Below, one piece after another: positions 6,423-10,474 of a stretch of DNA of 10,474 nt; position 1 is the first letter of the stretch; each line of letters begins with the position of its first letter. The notes beneath the pieces are model-generated. The model was not told the origin of the DNA. It made no database searches and was given only the letters and a program-made list of their open reading frames with translations. This DNA comes from Candidatus Woesearchaeota archaeon (GTDB taxonomy: Archaea > Nanobdellota > Nanobdellia > Woesearchaeales > JAGWAF01): NCBI GenBank assembly GCA_016932755.1, contig JAFGCE010000050.1, forward strand, positions 1 to 10,474, given 5' to 3'. The position numbers were made by a program, and so were the translations under genes.

Positions 6423-6432
6423 TTTATATATA
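6423..6432 (+). promoter_or_regulatory. TATA box of the MFS gene
   Basis: TTTATATATA is centred about 26.5 bases before the ATG at 6454, predicting a leaderless mRNA that starts independently of the helicase fragment gene. Confidence 0.65.
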
Positions 6433-6453
6433 TTAGACTTTAAATTAAAAAGC

Positions 6454-7020
6454 ATGAAAAACATATTGTTCAACAGGGCGCTGAGAATTCTTCTGGTAAC
6501 AAATGCCCTTGTTCTTATTGCTGCAGGAATGCTTGGTCCTATCTATGCTCTTTTTGTTGAAAAGGTAGGCGGAAACCTTCTTGACGCAAGCCTTACAGGA
6601 GGTGTTTTTGCTCTTGCAGCAGGAATAACAACACTGATAGCAGGAAGGTATGCTGACAAGATGAAGGAATCAGAGCTCATAGTAGTGTTTGGCTATGGGG
6701 TAATGGGCATTGGATTCCTGCTTTACATGTATGCAAATTCAATATGGTTTCTTTTCCTTATACAAGCCCTGATAGGATTCTCAGAAGCAATCTATTCTCC
6801 TGCTTTTGACGCTTTGTATTCAAAGCACCTCACAAAGCACAAGGCAGGCAGGGAATGGGGAGCCTGGGAATCAATAAACTATTTCACAGGATTTGCAGGC
6901 GCTGTCTTGGGGGGTATTATTGTAGTGACGTTCGGGTTCAACGCAATATTCATCATAATGGCAGTTCTCTGCTTTGCAAGCGCTGCATATATTTACAAAC
7001 TGCCAAGAAGTGTTCTTTAG
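6454..7020 (+). CDS. Half-size major facilitator superfamily protein (six helices)
   Basis: The 188 residues form six hydrophobic segments (about 11-34, 43-63, 75-93, 97-116, 128-149, 152-171). This equals the N-terminal half of a usual 12-helix MFS transporter of about 400 residues. Between helices 2 and 3 lies GRYADKM (64-70), matching the conserved MFS motif A. After helix 4 there is a basic loop with REWGAWES (123-130), which also resembles MFS N-domains. The protein ends in KLPRSVL with a clean stop and no C-terminal half downstream. It has its own TATA box. A homodimer, or pairing with another half, would be needed to build a complete transporter; that is inference. The substrate is unknown. 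It converges with the small membrane protein gene, 28 bases away. Confidence 0.8.
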   Translation: MKNILFNRALRILLVTNALVLIAAGMLGPIYALFVEKVGGNLLDASLTGGVFALAAGITTLIAGRYADKMKESELIVVFGYGVMGIGFLLYMYANSIWFLFLIQALIGFSEAIYSPAFDALYSKHLTKHKAGREWGAWESINYFTGFAGAVLGGIIVVTFGFNAIFIIMAVLCFASAAYIYKLPRSVL

Positions 7021-7021
7021 A

Positions 7022-7048
7022 ACAAAAAGACAAAAAATAATCAAAAAA
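7022..7048 (-). terminator. T-rich terminator of the prefoldin-ftsY operon
   Basis: Directly after the stop codon at 7049-7051, the minus strand has three oligo-T runs of 5-6 bases (TTTTTTG, ATTTTTTG, CTTTTTG) without a needed hairpin. This is the usual archaeal intrinsic terminator type. Confidence 0.6.
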
Positions 7049-7324
7049 TCACTTGATTTCTATCTGGATTCCGCCGATTTTAGGAGCAAGCAGATTGTAA
7101 AGGTAAGCTATAACCAGCCCTAATATGAACCCCCCAACAAGCCCTGTTATCGTGTAAGTCAGGACATATCCCCATCCAGCCTGCAGTCCTGCCTGCTGTA
7201 TGATTTCCGGGTTTCTAATTCCAACAATTGTTGCAACTAATCCCATAAGAAGGTACATCACTCCTGTCAGCAAAGCCTGAATTTTTGCAACAGACATAAC
7301 CCCTATTTTTGTTATTGTTTTCAA
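7049..7324 (-). CDS. Small membrane protein, unknown function
   Basis: The protein has 91 residues from a TTG start at 7324, chosen because GAGGTGAT, a near-perfect Shine-Dalgarno, ends about five bases upstream. A GTG at 7333 in frame overlaps that Shine-Dalgarno and is less likely. There are two hydrophobic helices (about 16-35 and 51-78) around a polar loop. The end, YLYNLLAPKIGGIQIEIK (74-91), resembles small archaeal and bacterial membrane proteins that close with an LYN...GGI.IE pattern, some annotated as DUF3566-like. I recall this pattern but could not search it. It is the last gene of the operon, ten bases after the ftsY stop. A link to membrane targeting is only suggested by context. 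Confidence 0.75.
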   Translation of the reverse strand: MKTITKIGVMSVAKIQALLTGVMYLLMGLVATIVGIRNPEIIQQAGLQAGWGYVLTYTITGLVGGFILGLVIAYLYNLLAPKIGGIQIEIK

Positions 7325-7334
7325 TCCTATCACC

Positions 7335-8642
7335 TCATAATCCTAAGCTTTCAAGAACAATTTCCGGCTCAAAATTTTTTAAATCTTTGTATTCCTGCCC
7401 TGTTCCTATGAAAATAATCGGTTTTTTTGTGACATAGCTTATTGAGATTGCAGCCCCTCCTTTTTCATCAACATCTGCCTTTGAAAGTATTATCGCGTCA
7501 ATGCCCACTGCATCATTGAACTGCTTTGCCTGCTCTATGCAGTCATTTCCCACAATGCTCTCGCCGACAAAAACCTTCATGTCAGGCTTTGCAACCCTTA
7601 CTATTTTTTTCATCTCATCCATAAGGTTTGCGTTTGAATGCATCCTTCCTGCAGTGTCAACAAGGACTGCGTCAATGCCTTTTGCCTTTGCGTGCTTTAT
7701 CGCGTCAAACGCAACAGCAGCAGCGTCTGCGCCGTAATCATGCTTTATCATCTTGACCTTAAGCCTGTCTGCGTGAAGCTGAAGCTGGTCTATGGCTGCA
7801 GCCCTGAATGTGTCTGCTGCTGCAATAACACAGCTCAGCCCGCTGTCCTGCAGCTTCCTGACAACTTTTGCGATTGATGTTGTTTTTCCTGAGCCGTTTA
7901 CTCCGACAAAGCATATAACATAAGGCTTTTCCTTCTTTTGCCTTATTAAGCCTGTCAAATCAATGCTTTCAACAGAAAGGACTTCCTTAATTGAATCTTT
8001 CAGTGTTTTCAGTATTGTTGATTCTATTTTTCCCCTTGGGATTGGATTTTCAACAAGTGTTTTCTTCAAATCATTTTTTATTTTGTCAATAACCTCGACT
8101 GCAACCCCGTTTTCAAGAAGCACAACCTCCAAATCCCAGAAAAGCTTTTCAAAATTTTCCTCGCTCAGCCTTGTCTTTGTTATTTTTTCCGCCAGTTTGC
8201 TGAACAAGCCCTTTTTTTCTGTCTCGGCAGCCTTTTCCTCTTTCTCTATTTCCTTCTCTTCTTTCCTTATTTCCTCTTTTTTCCTTTCCAGCTTCTCTAT
8301 CTTCTCTTTCGGTTTTGGCTCAGGCTTTTTCTCTTCTGCTTTCGGCTTTTCCGGAGCTTTTTCTTTTCTTGGCTCCGGCTTTTTCTCTTCTTTTTTCGGC
8401 TCTGGCTTCTTTTCTTCCTTTTTCTTTTCAGCAGCTTTCCTCGCCTTTTCCTTCTCTTTTTTCAGCTCTGCCTCTACCTTCTTTTCCTCCTGCTCAAGCT
8501 TTTTCTTCTCTGCCTCTAATTTTTTTATTTCGCCTGATTTTTCTTCGGCAGACTCCTCTGTCTCCTGAACAGCCTCTTCCTCTGCCTTCCTGCTCAGCTT
8601 AGAAATAGCGCCTTTAAGCTTGTCCTTGAGAAACTTAAACAT
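7335..8642 (-). CDS. ftsY: Signal recognition particle receptor FtsY
   Basis: FtsY is the GTPase receptor at the cytoplasmic membrane that receives SRP54-ribosome-nascent chain complexes. The 435 residues comprise three parts. First is a charged A region (1-145), extremely rich in Lys and Glu, with repeats of the KKPEPK type. Next is a four-helix N domain (about 146-235). Last is the G domain: P-loop GVNGSGKTT (247-255), DTFRAAA (277-283), DTAGR (329-333), G4 as SKAD (387-390, where TKxD is usual), and GTGQ (413-416). The ATG at 8642 begins MFKFLKDKLK, typical of the family. It overlaps the end of the prefoldin gene by eight bases, indicating tight coupling. A TTG at 8660 would add six residues and has no clear ribosome site. 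The low-complexity A region generates several spurious reverse reading frames. Confidence 0.95.
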   Translation of the reverse strand: MFKFLKDKLKGAISKLSRKAEEEAVQETEESAEEKSGEIKKLEAEKKKLEQEEKKVEAELKKEKEKARKAAEKKKEEKKPEPKKEEKKPEPRKEKAPEKPKAEEKKPEPKPKEKIEKLERKKEEIRKEEKEIEKEEKAAETEKKGLFSKLAEKITKTRLSEENFEKLFWDLEVVLLENGVAVEVIDKIKNDLKKTLVENPIPRGKIESTILKTLKDSIKEVLSVESIDLTGLIRQKKEKPYVICFVGVNGSGKTTSIAKVVRKLQDSGLSCVIAAADTFRAAAIDQLQLHADRLKVKMIKHDYGADAAAVAFDAIKHAKAKGIDAVLVDTAGRMHSNANLMDEMKKIVRVAKPDMKVFVGESIVGNDCIEQAKQFNDAVGIDAIILSKADVDEKGGAAISISYVTKKPIIFIGTGQEYKDLKNFEPEIVLESLGL

Positions 8643-9078
8643 CCTCTTTTGCCTCTTCAATCATCTTGCCAAGCTCCTCCTCAACCTGCTGTATTGCCGA
8701 TGCAATCTCATGGAGGTTTGAGCTCATTTTTTTCTCAACCTTGCCCACTTCCTCAGCCTGCTTTGACAGCAGCTCCTTGACTTCGGCGAGGCTTTTCTTC
8801 ACAACTACATTATTGCCGACATTCACAAGAAAATCATCCTTGTTTTCAAGGCTGGCTTTTGCAAATATCCCCGATGCAACCGGGGCAAGGATTTCAGCGC
8901 CTTTTTCTGCCCTGTTCAGCTCGTCAAGATTCTGTGTTATTGACTCAATCTCTTTCTTTTGCATGTGCATCTGCTGAATCTGCTTCTGCAGCTGGGATGC
9001 CTGCTGCTGCAGCATCTGGAACTCCACAAATTTCTGCTGCAGCTCCTTCTCCTTTTTCATGTTTTCTTCTTTTGCCAT
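8635..9078 (-). CDS. pfdA: Prefoldin subunit alpha
   Basis: Prefoldin is a hexamer of two alpha and four beta subunits that holds unfolded proteins in the cytoplasm and hands them to the thermosome. The 147 residues show the alpha-subunit plan. An N-terminal coiled coil (about 8-58, rich in Gln) is followed by a beta-hairpin region containing EILAPVASGIFAKA (62-75) and DFLVNVGNNVVVKKS (82-96). A C-terminal coiled coil (about 97-145) follows. The length is normal for archaea. The ATG at 9078 lies one base after the stop of the upstream 54-aa gene and is the first in-frame start, so translation is probably coupled. The pairing of prefoldin alpha directly upstream of ftsY is a recurrent archaeal arrangement. 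The beta subunit is not in this window. Confidence 0.92.
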   Translation of the reverse strand: MAKEENMKKEKELQQKFVEFQMLQQQASQLQKQIQQMHMQKKEIESITQNLDELNRAEKGAEILAPVASGIFAKASLENKDDFLVNVGNNVVVKKSLAEVKELLSKQAEEVGKVEKKMSSNLHEIASAIQQVEEELGKMIEEAKEDV

Positions 9079-9079
9079 T

Positions 9080-9244
9080 TTATTTCAGCTTTTCAAGAAG
9101 CCTTTTCAAAAATTCCTCGTATTCCTCTTCTCCCTTGAGAAAGCCCGGGCTCATATCCACAATTCCCTTTTCCTCGGTCTGGAATTTTTCAAGATCTTTT
9201 TCAATAAGCTTCCTGAGATATTCCTTTTCAGTATCTGTAAGCAT
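9080..9244 (-). CDS. Small charged protein, 54 aa, first gene of the pfdA-ftsY operon
   Basis: The frame runs ATG to TAA for 54 residues, beginning MLTDTEKEYLRKLIEKDLEK and ending FLKRLLEKLK. It is preceded by GAGGTGG at a normal ribosome-binding distance, and ends one base before the prefoldin ATG. It is rich in Glu and Lys and mostly helical, with MSPGFL (31-36) breaking two amphipathic helices. I do not recognise its function. Support for it being real comes from the Shine-Dalgarno, the abutting junction and the promoter directly upstream. It could be a small partner of the prefoldin/SRP genes or an unrelated conserved small protein. Confidence 0.72.
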   Translation of the reverse strand: MLTDTEKEYLRKLIEKDLEKFQTEEKGIVDMSPGFLKGEEEYEEFLKRLLEKLK

Positions 9245-9274
9245 ACAACCACCTCTCCTGTTTAAAAATCCCGA

Positions 9275-9284
9275 TTATTTATAA
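9275..9284 (-). promoter_or_regulatory. TATA box of the pfdA-ftsY operon
   Basis: The minus-strand sequence TTATAAATAA would start transcription near 9253-9255, leaving a leader of roughly ten bases with the Shine-Dalgarno at its 5' end. Confidence 0.6.
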
Positions 9285-9293
9285 TACTTATGC

Positions 9294-9313
9294 CTTTCGC
9301 GAAAGTTTTTCGC
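9294..9313. promoter_or_regulatory. Palindrome and overlapping hairpin between scpA and the pfdA operon
   Basis: CTTTCGCGAAAG (9294-9305) is a perfect 12-base palindrome. It overlaps a second inverted repeat, GCGAAA-GTT-TTTCGC (9299-9313). It lies 10-20 bases upstream of the operon TATA box and 12 bases after the scpA stop. It could be an operator or activator site, or part of scpA transcript ending. Confidence 0.4.
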
Positions 9314-9324
9314 TGATTTGGAGC

Positions 9325-10098
9325 CTACGCTTCCGGTTTTTTCGCAGAACCTGCAGTATCTGCAGGGTTTTCTTTCTTTTTCAGCAGCCGTATGTCAATC
9401 TCGCCGAAATGCGCTTCCTGTTCAAGGTCAATCTTCCTGCTGTTTGAAAGATGAAGCAGAGGGATGAATGTAAGGATTTTGTCTTCCTTGTCTCTTGACG
9501 GGACAAGCTGGGAAAATGTAAGCTTCCTTCCCTTTTTCTCAAGGAAATGGTCCAGTATCCTGTTGTAAACCTGCTTTATCACAAGCCCTATGTCTGTTGT
9601 TTTCTGCGGGACTTCCACTTCAAGAGTGGGTATTGACTTTATGATTCTCCTTTTCTTGACTTCAAGCGCTTTCTCCAGCGCATTAACAAGGTCATAGACA
9701 GAAACCTTTCTTTTCCTCGGCTGCGGGGTTCTCGGCACAAGGTTTAGCCTTTCCTCCTCAGGTATCTTTGATGCGTCCCTCATAGCTGCAAGGTCATCAT
9801 AAAACTCGTCCTCATCAACAGTGTTCCCTGCCAGAAGCCTGTCAAACTCGTCAAGGTCTTCTCCGACAAGCCTTTTTGACTTCAGCCTCAGGAGGATTGC
9901 AGCTGCAAGGACAACTTTCCCTGAAATCTTGAAGTCAAGCTCTTTTGCTTTCTTCAGAAGCTCGATGTATTTTTTTGAAAGAAGCCCTATATTGATATCC
10001 CATGGGTCCATCTGCTCTGTCTTGACAAGGTTAAAGATTATGTCTTTCCATGTTATGTCATCCTCTTCCACAAGAAGCTGGAATATCTTGTCTTCCAT
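9325..10098 (-). CDS. scpA: Segregation and condensation protein A (kleisin)
   Basis: ScpA bridges the SMC ATPase heads and, with ScpB, forms the condensin that organises and segregates the chromosome. The 257 residues fit the family. The N-terminal helical domain has the diagnostic MDPWDINI (30-37) and the helix VVLAAAILLRLKSKRL (62-77). A variable acidic and basic linker with Pro-Arg segments (about 78-130) follows. The C-terminal winged-helix region holds LTFSQLVPSRDKE (183-195) and FIPLLHLSNSRKIDL (201-215). A charged, Ala/Pro-containing tail ends the protein. The ATG at 10098 was chosen because a TATA box lies about 26 bases upstream. An in-frame ATG at 10116 is only a few bases from that box and would not be transcribed. 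Neither smc nor scpB is in the window. Confidence 0.93.
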   Translation of the reverse strand: MEDKIFQLLVEEDDITWKDIIFNLVKTEQMDPWDINIGLLSKKYIELLKKAKELDFKISGKVVLAAAILLRLKSKRLVGEDLDEFDRLLAGNTVDEDEFYDDLAAMRDASKIPEEERLNLVPRTPQPRKRKVSVYDLVNALEKALEVKKRRIIKSIPTLEVEVPQKTTDIGLVIKQVYNRILDHFLEKKGRKLTFSQLVPSRDKEDKILTFIPLLHLSNSRKIDLEQEAHFGEIDIRLLKKKENPADTAGSAKKPEA

Positions 10099-10120
10099 AA
10101 TGGCAAAGTATAGCATATGC

Positions 10121-10128
10121 TATTTAAA
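10121..10128 (-). promoter_or_regulatory. TATA box of scpA
   Basis: The minus-strand sequence TTTAAATA is centred about 26.5 bases before the ATG at 10098, indicating a leaderless mRNA and fixing the start codon. Confidence 0.65.
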
Positions 10129-10160
10129 TTTTTGCAACTAAAATTGGAAAAACAAAAACC

Positions 10161-10169
10161 TTTTTATAG
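10161..10169 (+). promoter_or_regulatory. TATA box of the tRNA-Val/tRNA-Gly unit
   Basis: TTTTTATAG, preceded by an A-rich stretch resembling BRE, is centred about 30 bases upstream of the tRNA-Val 5' end. No comparable element precedes tRNA-Gly, so the two tRNAs are probably co-transcribed. Confidence 0.55.
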
Positions 10170-10194
10170 GGCATATTAATATCTTCCATCTATT

Positions 10195-10297
10195 GGGCTC
10201 ATAGTTCAGTGGCTAGAACGTCGCCCTTACAAGGCGAAGGTCACCGGTTCGAGTGCTGTTAAGCGAAGCTTATAGCAAGAAAATCCGGTTGGGCCCA
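10195..10297 (+). tRNA. tRNA-Val(UAC) with a 30-nt T-loop intron
   Basis: Acceptor GGGCTCA pairs with TGGGCCC, discriminator A at 10297. The D-arm is GTTC-AGTGGCTA-GAAC. The anticodon arm is TCGCC-CTTACAA-GGCGA with anticodon UAC at 10228-10230. The variable loop is AGGTC. The T-stem ACCGG (10243-10247) pairs with CCGGT (10285-10289), but 37 bases separate them instead of 7. Removing 30 bases restores a normal T-loop and a 73-nt tRNA lacking CCA. The anticodon loop itself is uninterrupted. Confidence 0.93.
10254..10283 (+). other. Non-canonical intron in the T-loop of tRNA-Val
   Basis: The preferred cut is between positions 59 and 60, giving loop TTCGAGT. Shifting by one base gives TTCGAAT, equally normal, so the boundary is uncertain by one. 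A bulge-helix-bulge can be drawn: TTC pairs with GAA beside the T-stem, bulges of about three bases hold the cut sites, and TGCT/AGCA plus TAAGC-GAA-GCTTA form the outer hairpin. Confidence 0.85.
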
Positions 10298-10299
10298 TG

Positions 10300-10305
10300 T
10301 TTTTT
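10300..10305 (+). terminator. Oligo-T run after tRNA-Val
   Basis: Six T residues follow three bases after the tRNA-Val discriminator. The run may act as a weak archaeal terminator or processing spacer; the following tRNA has no clear promoter of its own, so read-through is likely. Confidence 0.35.
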
Positions 10306-10319
10306 GGCTTGAACTTAAT

Positions 10320-10391
10320 GCGGTAGTAGTATAGCGGTTAGTATGCGGCGTTGCCAACGCTGCGACCCGAGTTCGAATCTCGGCTACCGCA
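10320..10391 (+). tRNA. tRNA-Gly(GCC)
   Basis: The cloverleaf is complete and intronless, 72 nt. Acceptor GCGGTAG pairs with CTACCGC. The D-arm is GTAT-AGCGGTTA-GTAT. The anticodon arm is CGGCG-TTGCCAA-CGCTG with anticodon GCC. The T-arm is CCGAG-TTCGAAT-CTCGG and the discriminator is A. CCA is not encoded. It lies 22 bases after tRNA-Val. A run of five T at 10394-10398 may end the transcript. Confidence 0.95.
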
Positions 10392-10456
10392 TATTTTTCT
10401 AATTCTTTGATAGAGAATAACTTTAAATAGAACAATAGCTTAGTTATATTCAGAAA

Positions 10457-10474
10457 ATGTATAAACTAGGCACT
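10457..10474 (+). CDS. Possible start of a gene running off the right edge
   Basis: An ATG at 10457 opens MYKLGT before the window ends. TTTAAATA at 10422-10429 is centred about 31 bases upstream, consistent with a promoter and a leader of about five bases. Six codons cannot identify a product, and the frame may close beyond the edge. Confidence 0.35.

Noticed and set aside
5752..7020. Insertion sequence or transposon as the cause of the two shortened genes.
   Set aside because: No transposase, terminal inverted repeat or target duplication is visible between or around them.
7963..8602. Long Ser/Phe-rich plus-strand frames opposite the ftsY A region.
   Set aside because: They are the complement of Lys/Glu-rich codons (AAG/GAG/AAA give CTT/CTC/TTT) and show no domain or ribosome site.

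Overview
The window is archaeal. The evidence is TATA/BRE promoters placed about 26-27 bases upstream of leaderless starts, intron-containing tRNAs with bulge-helix-bulge splice sites and no encoded CCA, an S-layer protein with an archaeal-type N-terminal domain, and archaeal prefoldin alpha, FtsY and a Hel308-type helicase domain. Shortened proteins (a helicase with only its first RecA domain, a six-helix MFS protein), compact gene spacing and the S-layer type suggest a DPANN-like lineage such as Woesearchaeota or Pacearchaeota. That placement is inference; no marker gene here proves it.

Layout. Bases 1-1992 hold a large, acidic S-layer protein gene on the minus strand, running off the left edge. 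Its leader appears long (about 167 nt). Bases 2320-2506 contain no convincing protein gene. They hold an array of four perfect hairpins, a fifth imperfect one, and a second, degenerate copy of a tRNA-Leu 3' end. A tRNA-Leu(UAG) with a 51-nt intron follows (2508-2642, minus). Then comes a 630-residue fusion of an amino-acid permease to a SAM-dependent methyltransferase (2749-4641, plus). It meets a minus-strand pair of unrecognised genes (4638-5698) tail to tail.

That pair shares one symmetric TATA element with a divergent gene for a Hel308-like RecA1 domain (5752-6417). A half-size MFS transporter (6454-7020) follows. A minus-strand operon (9244 to 7049) encodes a 54-aa protein, prefoldin alpha, the SRP receptor FtsY and a small membrane protein, ending in a T-rich terminator. 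ScpA (kleisin) lies at 9325-10098. At the right edge are tRNA-Val(UAC), interrupted in its T-loop by a 30-nt intron, then tRNA-Gly(GCC), and the possible first codons of another gene.

Functional grouping. Prefoldin alpha and FtsY form a protein biogenesis operon (folding and membrane targeting). ScpA works with SMC in chromosome organisation. The S-layer protein forms the cell envelope. The permease-methyltransferase fusion, the split-looking helicase, the hairpin array and the T-loop intron are the least ordinary parts of the window.
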